A DNA stretch of 64,000 bases from Callorhinus ursinus (lineage: Eukaryota > Chordata > Mammalia > Carnivora > Otariidae): NCBI RefSeq assembly GCF_003265705.1, contig NW_020313057.1:2825893-2889892 (forward strand). The letters are read 5' to 3'. Under the pieces are notes generated by a model. That model saw only the letters and a program-made list of their open reading frames with translations. It ran no database searches and was not told where the DNA came from. The translations under genes were made by a program, and so were the position numbers. Below, in pieces: positions 33,691 through 45,601 of this stretch (position 1 is its first letter; every line of letters starts with the position of its first letter).

Positions 33691-35100
33691 CAAATACAAT
33701 GGTTAACACAGTATTAGAAATAACTTACATAAACCTATTTTACAAGTCAACTTTTGAGCTTTATGTCCCAAAATTTTTTACTTCAAAAATACTTTTCTAT
33801 TTATTATGGCTGTATTTATTTTCATATCATCCTAGGGGTTCAGTCATATCTCACTCTTATTTTCTGGGCTTGTAGTAATCTTCTACCAAGCCTAAAAGAA
33901 AAGGAATTCCTCAGAATGAGAGCGCCATCGAAGGACAGGGAGCCTGGCCCCACAGTGCAAAGCCGATTGAACCATGAGCCACAGGCCTTGGATTAAGTCT
34001 TTTTATAATTACTTCTTACTTGCTTTGTCATGGGATTTGTAATATCTCATTATATATATTACTTTAATTTTTTGGAACTTGGTGTCTTTTCCCAGAAATG
34101 AAGTATTCTTTAATTTTGCACGGTCGGCATTGCCTAACTCGTCCTGCCTTTATGATACATTGATCTTGTCTATTAGCATTATTGAAAATTAGATGTGCCT
34201 TATCGATATCCTGTAGGATCAGTAGGATTATAATGAGGTTAATTAGTAGGATCATGTTGAGATTTTTGTCTGTAAAGAATCATCAGGTATGTGTGGTGAA
34301 TTCTTTGAGACATTTGGCTATTATCTTGGGCATACTATTCTATTTAAATTTGTTACTGGGTCTCATCAGTGACTCCTTTTCTACTTGGTTATTATATGTG
34401 ACATGTGACCGCTGATGACAATCAGTCTTCCTTCTTCTTGTACTACTTTTTCGAGTTTCCTCTATTCTTTCCTGTATAGATAGATAGAAATAAGCACATG
34501 CCTGTGCTTTATGAAAATATGTATTCTTAGAACAAAATACTCTCATATATAATATCCATCCTTAGTTTGTATTAAGATTCATTTTTCTCTTTTGGGTATC
34601 ATGAATCTGGCCTTTTGTAGATTCAGCTTCTTAGAATTTTTATCTCCCTTTTTTTTTTGGATGCTCAGAATTTTGTAACTTGGCTAGTGGCAGCCCCTCA
34701 AGGTTATTCCTATGTTTTCTGAGTTTTATAAAATATTGCTTCTGATAAGAAAGCATCCTTACTTTGTTACAACAGTAGGATGTTTCAGACCATCTTAATT
34801 TCTTTTTCCTGACATGAGACATACATGTGCCTTTCAAGGAGTCCTGGTTCCTCTTGATGCAGAATGGAACATGGGGATCACCATCTGGCATGAGGGGTGC
34901 ACAGGAGAGTTAGTGGACAAAAGTGCTACTGCACTTTTAGTAGTGATAGATCTAGAGGATGTGAAGTCACCCTGGGTTTTCCATTTTAACCCTTTAGGTG
35001 GTTCTATCATTTTTCTTAACAGTATGAGTCTCCTTGAACCAAAAACCTTTCCATTACACTTAGATTTACAGAGATATTTTCCTTTAAGAATTAAGAAAGC
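33691..35100. mobile_element. AT-rich intergenic sequence with an ancient L1-related fragment
   Basis: Positions about 34660-34900 contain 'ttttgtaacttggctagtgg' and 'aaggagtcctggttcctctt', reminiscent of ancient L1/HAL1-type elements. The rest is AT-rich without recognised features. Confidence 0.35.
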
Positions 35101-35284
35101 GGGGGGCCTGGGTGGCTCAGTTGGTTAAGTGTCTGCCTTTGGCTCAGGTCATGATCCCGGGGTCCTGGGATCGAGCCCTGCATCTGGCTCCCTGCTCTGC
35201 AGGGAGTCAGCTTCTCCCTCTGCCCCTCCCCCCACCTGGTCATGCTCTCACGCTCTCTCTCAAATAAAATCATTTAAAAAAAAT
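35101..35284 (+). mobile_element. Can-SINE
   Basis: 'ggggggcctgggtggctcag' through 'ctcaggtcatgatcccgggg' to 'tcaaataaaatcatttaaaa'. Confidence 0.92.
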
Positions 35285-35299
35285 AATTATGAAAGGGGA

Positions 35300-36720
35300 C
35301 TTGCCTGCCTAAATGTCAAAACACACTTTTAAGCAACAGTAATTTGGGCAGATACTGCCCCAGAGCAGACAGATAGATCAATGGAACAGAATAGAAAGCC
35401 TAAAAGGAGACTCATTTACATACTGAAGTTTACTTTATGATTGAGGCAGAATTTTATTTCAAATCAGTTAGGAAAAGATAAACAATTCAGTGAAAAGTGT
35501 TGGGGCCATTGGAACCAAACAAATACGTATTCCTCTATCTAACACCATATGTAAGACTGATGGCCAAATTTATTAAGGTGTTCACATAAAAATAAAACTA
35601 GAATTCTGAGAATAGGAGGGGCTTTCCTAATCAAGACATCTAACCCAAAATCTATAATCAAGAAAACTGGCAAATACAGCTGGTGAAAATGAAACATTTT
35701 TGTACAAAAAAATATTTTTAAGGGTCAAAAGGCAAGTAACTCAGATATACTGCATGTACAGCAGCAAATGAATAATGCCTGTGTTACATACATGTCTGCA
35801 AATGTCAATCCAATAAAAAATGAACAAATAGGTAACAGTTAATAAGAGAAATACGAATGGCCCATCAACATATGGAGAGATGCTCTAGTGTCACTAGAAT
35901 CAGCAAAAGGCAAATTAAAATGAGACAGTTTTATATAAATACAAAGCAAAACTCAAATAGATTAATAATCGCTATTATTGGTGAGGGTGTGGAGCAATAG
36001 GTGCTATTAAGTAGACACCTTTGGTGGGAGCACAAATTGGTAAAGCCAACTTTAAGACACACATGCCTTCACACCCTCTAGAATGAAGATAATCAAAAAG
36101 ACAGGTGTTGACTAGGATTCTGGTGAGAACATAACACTGTGCAGCCACTTTGGAAAAGTCTGGGAGTTTCTGAGAATGTCAAACATAGGTCTATCATGAC
36201 ACAGCAATTCTGCTTCTAAGTATATGCCCCAAAAAACAAAGTCTTGCACACAAATGTTCATAGCAGCATTATTCATAGTGGCTAAAAAGCAGAAATGACC
36301 CAAATGTCTAGCAACTGGTTGGTGGATAAGCAACTGGTTGGTGTATCCCTATAGTGGAATATTACTGAGCAATAAAAAGGAAGAAAGTACTGATACATGG
36401 ATAAACCTCAAAAACATCACGCTAAGTGAAAAAAGGCAAACACGAAGGACCATACAGTGTATGGTTACATTTATATGCAATATCCATAATAGATACAGGA
36501 AGTACCATAATGATTGCCTAGGGCAGGGGGTGGGTATGGTGGGAATGGGGAGTAACTGCAAATGGGCATAGGGTGTTTTGGGGTGATGGAAAGATTTAAA
36601 ATAAAATCATGGTGCTGGTGGCACAATTCTTTATACTAATAATCATGTTAATATAAATATACTAATACCCACCTAAAACTTTTATGGCATGTGAGTAATA
36701 CATCAGTAAATCTTTTTAAT
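35300..36720 (+). mobile_element. old L1 (L1M-type): end of ORF2 and 3' UTR, decayed
   Basis: 'agatagatcaatggaacaga', 'gaaatacgaatggcccatca', 'gttcatagcagcattattca', 'atattactgagcaataaaaa' and 'tggttacatttatatgcaat' follow sense L1 order over about 1.4 kb. There are many stops and indels and no intact frame. Confidence 0.82.
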
Positions 36721-36721
36721 A

Positions 36722-37165
36722 CACGCATATCCTGTGACATACCATTATGTGTCTAGGAATTTGGCCTTTAGGAATATCTATGTGCGCAAAGGTCAAAGAT
36801 ACAGCCGCAGCATTTCTCAGGAGAACAACCCAACTGTATAATAGTAGCTTACCAAATTAAGTAGAATACATCCGTATTTGCTATTATGGACTATTATATT
36901 ACCTGTTATATAAGAAAAGCAAGCTTGTAGAACAATACATAGTATAATCTCATTGACATGAAAAAATTAAAAGTACATATATATATAGCCATATGTGTAT
37001 TTAATGCTTACAAATAGGACTGGAAATTTATTGATCATGTCAACAGTGGGAAAGGGAAGGGAATTGGGGTCAGAAATAAAAGGGAGCTGCCATGTTTTAT
37101 CTGTATATTTTTGTATTTAAAAATTTATGTACAAGAAGAATGTGTTCATAAGTCCCTAGTATTTA
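36722..37165 (+). mobile_element. second old L1 3' UTR fragment
   Basis: 'gtgcgcaaaggtcaaagata', then 'tagcttaccaaattaagtag', then 'ctgtatatttttgtatttaa' repeat the 3' UTR theme a second time, so this is a separate or duplicated L1 tail. Confidence 0.6.
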
Positions 37166-37177
37166 AAAAGGCATAAG

Positions 37178-37390
37178 CAGGGGCACCTGGGTGTTGCAGT
37201 AAGTTAAGTGCCCGACTCTTGGTTTCGACTCACGTCGTACGTGACCTCAGGGTCATGAGATTAAGCCCCGCGTTGGGTTCTGTGCTTAGCACAGAGTCTG
37301 CTTGAGATTCTCTCTCCCTCTCCCTCTGCCCCTCCTGCTCATGCTCGCTCTCTCTCTAAAATAAATAAATAAATAAATCTTTAAAAAAAT
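37178..37390 (+). mobile_element. Can-SINE, older variant
   Basis: 'ggggcacctgggtgttgcag', 'cccgactcttggtttcgact', 'gagattaagccccgcgttgg' and an AAATAAAT tail. Similar 12-13 nt flanks (aaaaggcataag / aaaaggtcataag) mark the target duplication. Confidence 0.9.
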
Positions 37391-37402
37391 AAAAGGTCAT
37401 AA

Positions 37403-40400
37403 GAAGCAAAGAAGAAAGTTGGAAAATATTTCTGCTTCATACAAGATTATCTCTTAGAATTTAAACACTATTCATTTCGTGATTATTTGCATGTAGAGCG
37501 CAGGTATGGTGAGAAATCACAACAGAATGATTTCAGTGTTCCAAAATCGCAGAGTAAAAGTGAATCTGTTGTAAGAAACTGTCAAGAATCCAATTATTTT
37601 AAGCACACAGACTTATAATTGATGTACAGTCAAAGAGAAAAAGGGTCCAGGGAAGTCATAACGAGAAGCTTGGGCTCCAGGATGACGGACGAGGAAGGTT
37701 TCAGCTCTTTGTTGGCCCCATAATGACGGAACAGAGACCTGAGCCAGGGCTCCTTGGAAGGGATCCAGCTGTAGGCTTCACCATGAAAACAACTCCGCCC
37801 TTTAAATTTCTGCCCTGCCACCGGAATTTCAGGTGATGTGGTTACAGGACTAACTACATTTTTCCTCCTATTATTTTTATTGGCCGAGGCCAAGGTACCT
37901 GGCAGTGTGAGGAAATGCAGTTCGGCAATGAACTTTTGGCGCCCTGTGCACACAGGACCTTGGGGGAACTCCCGGTTAACAAATCAAGGCCCTCCTGGCA
38001 CACATTCTATCTTGGATGATAGTGAAACTTGTGTTCACCTTCTTCCCTGATTCCAGATGGGGCCTTCATCATATTGCTAAGAATACTTTCATTTCTTCTT
38101 CTGCTCCTGGATGATGCTTAAGATTTAAGCTTGGAAAGGGATCTAGCCAAGGACTGAGGAATGATGACTCTTGGCCTTTTGTGAAGACCTAGGAGAAGCT
38201 GGGATAGAGGTGGGCTGAGGATGGACCTCATCACGGAGAACATAAGTGGCAGCGTTACCCGCTCTGACGTGACCACTGAGGCTTGAGGTGCACTCCCCTG
38301 GGTACCTCCTTGGTCATCTGCAGATGGCTATTCATTTGAGAGATTCCAGGAAATCCCTGCACCTGTGTCAGCCAAGTGCGAATGGGGAGGGAAGCAGCAT
38401 GATTAAAACATCTACTGTTAACCAAGAGACCAGAATCTTGCACGAGGAACTGTGAGCCAGTACCAGTCTTCAGAGGTAGACTCTCCGGAGTTAACAGCCA
38501 TCCCAGGGCCTTATCTAGGAGAACATTCTCTGTGTAAACTCAAATGAGCGAAGGTGATTTTCTGGCTACTGTAAATTGGCTTTAATTTGATGAGTTGGTG
38601 CCCTTGTTATCTGCAGAGGGCTGTTCCTGTGTGTGCTCTTTCTTTTCATTCCCCTTTCCTTCCTTAATTTCCATGTTTCCCAAGGATAAGCAGCCAGATC
38701 AATCAACTAAAATTACTTACCAAATACACGTACCAGCTACCTCGAGAGGAGCTTGTTCCAGCCCTGGAGGTGTTTATAATCTTGTTCAGAGGTAAGACAT
38801 TGCATAAGACGTAATAAATAATAACAAACACTAAATAAAATGACACATCAACACCTATAAGATGCGAACCACAGGAGCAAATTAAGAAAAGAAAAGAAAC
38901 ACACTAAATCCAGTGGTTCCAGTGCTGCATTAGATGGTCACATAAATGTTCTCTGAGGGAGGACGTGGAAATTAACAGTTGGGATAATGTTTGGAATTAA
39001 ATGTGAATCTTATTTGTCCTTGATCTTCCTCTCTGCTTCACAGACTCTTCCTTCTAAAACTAAGACGGGACAGTTTGAGACCCCTGTTTCTTGTGAATGA
39101 ATACCAGCAGTGGGAGAGAGATTGTATGTTGGGGGGGGCGGCGGGGGGATGGCGATCAGCCCATAGCCTCCCCCCCATGATGGTGGTGTTGCCAGGTGAC
39201 ATCTGTCCTTGCTGATTTCCACAGACCCTCCTGCGGTGCTTGAGGTCGGCTGTGGGCGAGTTGAGGTTTACTGTCCTGTGGCAGGCTGTCCCCCGCTCCT
39301 GAAGTGGGCGGGCACACAGGCGTGAATGGGCTTCTGGCGAAGTGGGCGTTTCCGCCCGGGCTGTTGGTCCACACTTTATCACAGTGCTCAGTGCTGGGGA
39401 TACAATGCTGAGCACAATCATATTCGGTCCCTGCCTTTTTGGAGGCTTAAAATCTAGTGAGGAGGCAACTATTTCTCAAGGAATCACACAAACGAATAGA
39501 AATGACAGCCGTGGTGAGTGCTCCGAAGCACCCCCTCCAAAAAGGAGGAGCCCAGAAAATGCGAGTGAACCCACAGGGCAGGTCATGCCAACAGGTGGAG
39601 CCAACTAGAAACCCAGGACAGTCAGGAAGGCCACGGGCAGGTCTGACCAGTACAAGATGGAAGGCAATAGGCGCCCTTGCTCTCCCACACTGTATTTTTC
39701 AGACAAGGGGATTGAATCTATAATCAAGACCTGGATAAATTCAAATGGAAGCTTTTTGTTTACCTTTACTGGTAAACTGTGAGTCTTCAAAAATCAGTCT
39801 CCTCTCCTCTTTCTCAATACAAGTCATTGTCTTTCCCACTCTCTTTCCTGACTCTCCCTTCAATCTTAAGAGATAACTGCTGATCATAAATTACTAGGCA
39901 GGTGAGTTCTTTTTTGCGAACCTGGAACCTCAGGGCTCTAATGAATCAACATTTCTTTACCTGATTTTCTATAATGGCCTATGTTTCTTATACACAGATC
40001 TGGAGGCATCTTGCCAATGTCCTATTTATCCAAGCTGTGTTGGCTTTTTCTGCAGTGCTGTTTAATTTTCCTCCTATCTTACTTTATACATGGTGGCTTT
40101 TGGCGGTGGTATGTGTCCTCACGCCCCCCACCCCCTATTCTGTGCCAGAGCAGTGAGAGGGGCCTCCCGCGGAGCCGCAGAAATGCCGGGTAAGGGAATG
40201 GCGGGTGAGGGAATGGTGGGGTTGGAGGGCAGCCAGCCCAGGCAGTGAGAGTGGCCAGAATCCAGAGAAGACTCATTCTTTCCTGAGCCCACTCTCTCCT
40301 CTCCCTACTGTGTGCTCACACTTTATTTTGTGTCCACTAACATTTACTGAGCTCCCACTGTGTGTGCTAGTCAGCATGAAGAAGATAAAACGGGACTAGA

Positions 40401-40643
40401 ACAGGGTCCCCATTCTTGAGCTGATATTCTTGGCAAGCCTCTGCCAGTAAATAAGCATCCCCCACATGCAAGGAGCCTCCCATATATTGACCTTGACAAA
40501 GGTGGATATGGAAAGTGTAGGAGCTATGAAAATATATATATTTTTTTCTATGTATGAAGCAAGTTCAAATTCAGGTGTCACAAGGAAGCACCATGGTCTT
40601 GTCTGTGTCCCCATATGAACATAATGATAGGCTCACACACACT
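37403..40643. other. intergenic stretch without recognised gene
   Basis: About 3.2 kb of mostly unique-looking sequence. Near 39375-39480 ('gtgctggggatacaatgctg', 'ggaggcttaaaatctagtga') there is a degraded ancient repeat. Overlapping frames of 60-127 codons on both strands show no domain. Confidence 0.4.
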
Positions 40644-40800
40644 TTTTTTAAGAGTTTATTTATTTGAGAGTGCGCGTGCCAAGGAAGGGGGGGGCAGGGA
40701 GAGAGGCAGACTCCCCGCGGAGCAGGGAACCTGATTTGGGACGCAATCCCAGGACTCTGGGATCGTGACCTGAGCCGAAGGCAGACGCTTAACCCCTTAA
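40644..40800 (-). mobile_element. Can-SINE, antisense, lacking the tRNA head
   Basis: Poly-T, 'gagtttatttatttgagagt', 'cagactccccgcggagcagg' and 'gtgacctgagccgaaggcag', ending at 'acgcttaacccc'. The usual 'ctgagccacccaggcgcccc' is absent, so the element is 5' truncated or deleted. Confidence 0.88.
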
Positions 40801-41014
40801 CCCCTTTCCATGCACGGGGTTCACAGTAAGAAGATTGGTGACATTAGGCTTTTGCAACTCGGATTAGCTCCTTTTTGCTAGGATATTTTAATCTTTAGTA
40901 TTGAGTAGTTGAGCAGCTTAAATAAACTACATTCAAGCCCTTGCCTCCGTCTACACCGTCACTCCAGGGAGCGCGCAGTTGCTGCCCTTTCTGTCCTGGA
41001 AACGATGCGAGATG

Positions 41015-41028
41015 CTGCCACCTAGTGT
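41015..41028 (-). promoter_or_regulatory. CTCF-like motif, strong match
   Basis: CTGCCACCTAGTGT on the + strand is the reverse complement of ACACTAGGTGGCAG, matching CCASYAGRKGGCRS at 13 of 14 positions (first base differs). A CpG-containing context (gggagcgcgcag) lies 45 bp upstream. Confidence 0.5.
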
Positions 41029-41173
41029 GCATTAGCAGGACTTTTAAAACTTTTTAATTACAATTGTAATTCGTTATATTGTTACTATTATTATCATCAT
41101 TTCCTCTGTCGGCCTTAAGTTTTTTTTCAGTACCCTAATCTTCCGTTCTTGGTCTCAGGTGAACCAGTGTTAA

Positions 41174-41228
41174 CCCACCCCCCCACTCCCACCCCACCTC
41201 ATCCCCCCACTCCCACCCCACCCCCCAT
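41174..41228 (+). repeat. C-rich low-complexity tandem repeat
   Basis: Two copies of a CCCCCCCACTCCCACCCCACC-type unit about 30 bp apart, joined by 'tcatc'. The G-rich complement could form a quadruplex. Confidence 0.8.
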
Positions 41229-41234
41229 TTGATA

Positions 41235-41365
41235 TGCCGGCTTCTCCGGCTCCAGGGCCGCCTCTTCCTGCGGCGCAGCAGGTCACTGAGCCGCCTGACG
41301 ATCAGTTTTCCTCCTCCGGGAAATGGGCAAACCCTACGCCGCCTGTATTGTGAGGCTCACAGTTC
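41235..41365 (+). mobile_element. CpG-rich MIR-like fragment
   Basis: 'caggtcactgagccgcctga', 'cagttttcctcctccgggaa', 'atgggcaaaccctacgccgc' and 'tattgtgaggctca' follow MIR order, but with retained CpGs, which is unusual for such an old element. It explains part of the 162-codon frame at 41229-41717. Confidence 0.55.
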
Positions 41366-41488
41366 CACCCATTCGTTCAGCCAGCCAGCAATCCGCCGAG
41401 CAAGCGGCTCCCTTCGAGCTCCGGATCCCCAGGTGAGTGAGAAAGTGGGGGCCCTGCAGCCAGGGAGCCCGGCATATATAGATATAAA

Positions 41489-41508
41489 GAGAGAGAGAGA
41501 GAGAGAGA
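41489..41508 (+). repeat. (GA)10 microsatellite
   Basis: An uninterrupted GA dinucleotide run of about 20 bp following 'atatatagatataaa'. Confidence 0.9.
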
Positions 41509-41509
41509 A

Positions 41510-42108
41510 ACCCGCTGTCTCCCCGCACGGCCGGTGCGCATGCCTTCCGGCTGCCACCTGCGGAAATCTCCTGACTGCTCATGACCCCGTTCTATTACCC
41601 TGCCCACCAGGCAGCTCGTCACAGCCACACTCTGCTCCTGCTCTGCGCAGAGGGGTCCCGCGTGTGTCATGCTCTGTCATGCACGACAGAGGTGGTACGT
41701 GCGTTTCCGTCCCTTGACACAGTGCAAGCATCTTGAAGACATCAGCAACAGTCTGAACTAAAGGCAGTTTTGCTGATTTGGAGTAAGTGAACAGCACGGG
41801 AGAAAGCACTCCGTAAACGGTAAAATGCCATAGAAACCTAAGTCAGCAGATGATTTGAAAATGTCTTTATAAAATGCAAATGGATTTAGAATATAAAATA
41901 TTCATTTGTTTCCGAGCACGCTCTTTTTGATTTTAGCCCACTTTCTATACCAACAAAGGATTACTTCCACCCTTCTAACCAGGGGTTACTACATGGGGAA
42001 ATAGTCCTTACTGAGTAGTCTGAAGTAGCAGTAGTACCAAAATAGTCTCCTTACTGAGAAAGAGATTTGAACCGGTTCCTATACAGACTTTACACAAAAG
42101 CAAGCCTG
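41510..42108. other. intergenic stretch
   Basis: Nothing recognised. It is GC-rich at the left and AT-rich after 41.8 kb. Confidence 0.4.
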
Positions 42109-42330
42109 GGGGCACGTGGGTGGCTCAGTCGGTTAAAGGTGGGACTCTTGGTTTTGGCTCAGGTCTTGATCTCAGGGTCCTCAGGGTCAGAGATGGAGCC
42201 CCGTGTTGGGCTCAGCACTCAGCAGGGAGTCTGCTGGAGATTCTCTCTCCCCCTCCCTCTGCCCCTCCTCCACGCTCTCTCTGTCTCTCTCAAATAAAAT
42301 AAATAAATAAAATCTTAAAAAAAAAAAAAA
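42109..42330 (+). mobile_element. Can-SINE, full length
   Basis: 'gggcacgtgggtggctcagt' to a long A tail, flanked by aaaagcaagcctg (42096-42108) and aaaagcgagcctg (42331-42343), a 13-nt duplication with one mismatch. Confidence 0.94.
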
Positions 42331-42343
42331 AAAAGCGAGCCTG

Positions 42344-43039
42344 ACCTTCCCTGCCTTCAAGAGGCTTCAGGGAAGTGACTCCAACTGGGGGAAAACCTTG
42401 CCAGGAAATGGAAGGGACCTGGCCTTGGCTCAGGTACTTGGTTCTGCCTGGGGCTCTGCCTCTCAGTGAGGCAGAATTTCATTAACCTTCTCAGCAGAAC
42501 AAAGGAGCCTCAAAATCATTTCTGAGGTCCCTTCCAGCCCTCGGGTTCTTAGATTCAGATCTTGGCTCTGTAGCCTCATTACTGAGAGTTTCTTAATTGA
42601 TTTGGGAAATCAATTTCCTTGCCTATAAATTAGAGCTGGTCTAACTCATTGGAAAATTGTGGGCAGTGCAGAGAAATATGAATGTGAATTGCCCACGCAA
42701 TTTAGGATCTAATAAATGCAGGGAAGAATGGAGGAGCACAGTGTTGCCAGAGGAAAGTCAAAAGGGATGGTTCCCTAACAGTGGCTGTTTTCTCTGTTGG
42801 GAAGATGAATTAGGTAGATGACACCTGAAACCTTTTTTCTTTGGAATGATAAACAGATATACATAATCTGCGACATCAGAAACTGTGTCTCTTGTTCTCT
42901 AAGAAAGAATGTCTTCCTCCTTCTGTTGTCTCCTCTCAGACTCGTCTGCCCTTCCTGTGCAACAGTCCCAGACTCAAAGGTGATCAAGCTCAAGGCCTTC
43001 TTCTGCCTGTGCTTTTGGTTGCTAATAAAAATTGCTTTA
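42344..43039. other. intergenic stretch
   Basis: No gene and no confident repeat. Confidence 0.4.
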
Positions 43040-43660
43040 TATGAAATAATTTGGAAGTGGGGGGAAAATATTACATTAAAAGACCAAAATACTCTTAAAT
43101 AATACTACATGCTTAAAAAACACCGAACAGTGATCAAAAAGTCCTTAAAGTCCCTAGATAGCTTCAATGGCAAGTTTTACTAGATAGTTAAGAAAAAATA
43201 ATTCCAGTTTTACAGAAACTATGCTTGAGCACAGCAAAGGATAAAATCTATATTAGAAAACCCAAAACCAAACCAAACAAAAATCTGGCCACAGCAATCA
43301 TTATTAATGGTGAGAATATTGCTTTTGAGGTAAGTAATGATCAAAGGGCTGTCACAACCTTTAGTCATCTTTGTACTGGAGGTCTTAGAAAGTACAGTAA
43401 GGCAAGAAAAATCAATAGAAGTATAAGGATAATAAAGGAAGAAATGAAATGGTTATTTACAGAAATCGTGATTGTATATATGGGGAATCCTAAAGAGTCT
43501 ATGAAAAGTTTACTAGATTAAATAAAAAGTTGTCAAAATTGTAGATGTAATATTAATATACAAAAACATTATATTTTTGTATACTGGCAAGAAAAATTTA
43601 GAAAATGAAAGGGATGTTATTTATTTTTGCTGTGAACCTAAAGCTGCTCTAAAAAATAAA
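43040..43660 (+). mobile_element. decayed L1 ORF2 segment joined to an L1 3' end
   Basis: 'taatggtgagaatattgctt', 'actggaggtcttagaaagta', 'aaggcaagaaaaatcaatag' and 'atatggggaatcctaaagag' match L1 reverse-transcriptase-region nucleotide order. At 43629 the sequence jumps to the L1 terminal block 'tgctgtgaacctaaagctgc', so there is an internal deletion or a second insertion. Confidence 0.78.
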
Positions 43661-43666
43661 ATTTGT

Positions 43667-43869
43667 CAGGGCACCTGGGTGGCTCAGTCGTTAGGCTTCT
43701 GCCTTCAGCTTGGGTCATGATCCCGGGGTCCTGGGATCGAGCCCCGCATCGGGCTCCCTGCTCTGCGGGAAGCCTGCTTCTCCCTCTCCCACTCCCCCTG
43801 CTTGTGTTCCCTCTCTCACTGTATCTCTCTCTGTCAAATAAATAAATAAAATCTTAAAAAATAAATAAC
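43667..43869 (+). mobile_element. Can-SINE, full length
   Basis: 'agggcacctgggtggctcag' to 'aaataaataaaatcttaaaa', flanked by taaaatttgt at 43657-43666 and 43870-43879. Confidence 0.94.
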
Positions 43870-43890
43870 TAAAATTTGTTAATTTTTAAA

Positions 43891-44133
43891 AGTTGCTATT
43901 TAGAATAGCACTATGTATATATTGCTATATATATATTTTTATATATATATAAAGTTGCTATTTAGAATAGCAATATATACATCATATATTTTATATAAAA
44001 GTTGCTATTTAGAATAGCACTATATATATATAGCTACATATATATAGCAATGTATAGATATTTTATACCTATAAAAAGTTGCTATTTAGAATAGTTGTGT
44101 GTGTATATATATATATGTATATATATATATATT
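43891..44133 (+). repeat. AT-rich minisatellite, four irregular copies
   Basis: The unit core agttgctatttagaatag starts at 43891, 43953, 44000 and 44077. The copies are separated by variable (TA)n-rich spacers. Copy spacing is 62, 47 and 77 bp. Confidence 0.88.
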
Positions 44134-44137
44134 TATA

Positions 44138-44202
44138 TGGTAATCTCTACACCCAACCTGGGGCTCGAACTCACAACCCTGAGATCAAGAGTCAGGCACC
44201 CC
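44138..44202 (-). mobile_element. short tRNA-Lys-derived SINE, antisense, internally deleted
   Basis: 'atggtaatctctacacccaa', 'ctggggctcgaactcacaac', 'cctgagatcaagagtc' then directly 'aggcacccc'. About 25 bp of the usual A-box arm are missing. Confidence 0.8.
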
Positions 44203-44506
44203 TAGAAGAGCAGAAACATTTTAAAAATTCTAAGTATTTATTGAAAAATATCAAAGCAGTTAAATCAATGGAGAAATATACTATGCTCATGGATTAGAAG
44301 ATACTCTTTCCAAACTGATTTATATTCTCAAAGCAATCTCAGTAGGTTTTTGTGTGTGTGTTCACAGGCACACGTGTGTGTTTGTATAATTCAATATAAG
44401 CAGATTCTAAATTTATATGGAAGTATAAAGGGCCAAGTATAACCAAGGAGAAGAGATCAGCCTAAGAAGGCTAGCCCTACCAGATATCAAGACATAGTAT
44501 AAACTA

Positions 44507-44835
44507 GACAATTGCCCCATGAACAACATGGGTTTGAACTGTGCAGGTTCACTTATATGTGGATTTTTTTTTTCGATAAATACAGGACAGAACTGTAAAT
44601 GTATTTTCTCTTCCTAATGATTTTCTTAATGGCATTTTCTTTTCTCTAGTTGGCTTTATTATAAGTATGCAGTACACAGTACATATCATGCAAAATATGT
44701 GTTAATTGACTGATTATGTGATCAGTAAGGATTCCAGCCAACAGTAGGCTATTAATAGTTACGTTTTGGGGGGGAAAAGTTACACGTGGATTTTTGACCA
44801 TGCCCCTAATCCCTGCATTGTTCAAAAGTCAAATG
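44507..44835. mobile_element. pogo/Tigger-type (MER2-like) non-autonomous DNA transposon
   Basis: Ends are imperfect inverted repeats: 'attgccccatgaacaacatg' on the left and 'cctgcattgttcaaaagtca' on the right. The internal blocks 'cacttatatgtggatttttt', 'tgtattttctcttcctaatg' and 'ccaacagtaggctattaata' fit the family. TA dinucleotides at 44505-44506 and 44836-44837 mark the target, and the interrupted L1 resumes in register. Confidence 0.8.
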
Positions 44836-45601
44836 TAATAAGATTGTGTGGTATGGATGTAGAAATAAAAAAAAAAAAATAGAACAAGAGAACTCAATAG
44901 TCTCCAAAGAACAGATCTGCACAGATATTGTTGGTTATACAACATAGCTGATATTACAGATCTGGAGGGAGGAGGATTGACATTTTAATAAATGTTGCTG
45001 AAACAATCATTTATCCAGGTGGGAAAAATGAAATTGGATTCTACATCATACCCTACACAAAAATCAATTCCAGGTGGACTAAAGAACCTAAATATGAAAG
45101 CAAAAGTCGAAAGCATTTAGAAAGGAATATTTTCCAGGCTTTGGAATAGTGACGCATTTCTTAAGACAAAAATCGTAAGGAAGGTATTAGCAATATAATA
45201 ATCAACAAAGGGCTCCCATCCAGAATCTATAAGGAAATCTTATAAATTAATAAGAGGAGACAAAGAACTCAACAGAGAATTGCATTAAAGATATGAACAA
45301 ATATTGCACAAAAGAAAGATCATTCAATGGCCAGAAAGCATATGAAGGACAGCCAGCCTCATTAGTGATTGTCAAATGCAAATTGAGACCGTAGAGTGAT
45401 GCCATTACACGCACACTAGATTTGGAATTTTAAAGGACTGACAATATCGTGTTTTGGCAGGAATATGGAGCAACTAGAACTACTGCACCCTGGGGTGAGA
45501 GTGAATATTGCTGCAACTTTTTGGAAAGCAGCCAGAATTCCTTTGTAACAGCAAGCATGTGCTCACACTCTAGGACCTTAGCACTTCACTGGTACGGATG
45601 C

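Noticed and set aside
41229..41717. 162-codon open frame on the + strand
   Set aside because: It begins in a MIR-like fragment, crosses a (GA)n run that encodes an artificial RERERE stretch, and has competing frames on the other strand. No domain is visible.
43891..44133. CRISPR-like array (repeated core with spacers)
   Set aside because: Spacers are low-complexity (TA)n, spacing is irregular, and the context is a mammalian L1; it is a minisatellite.
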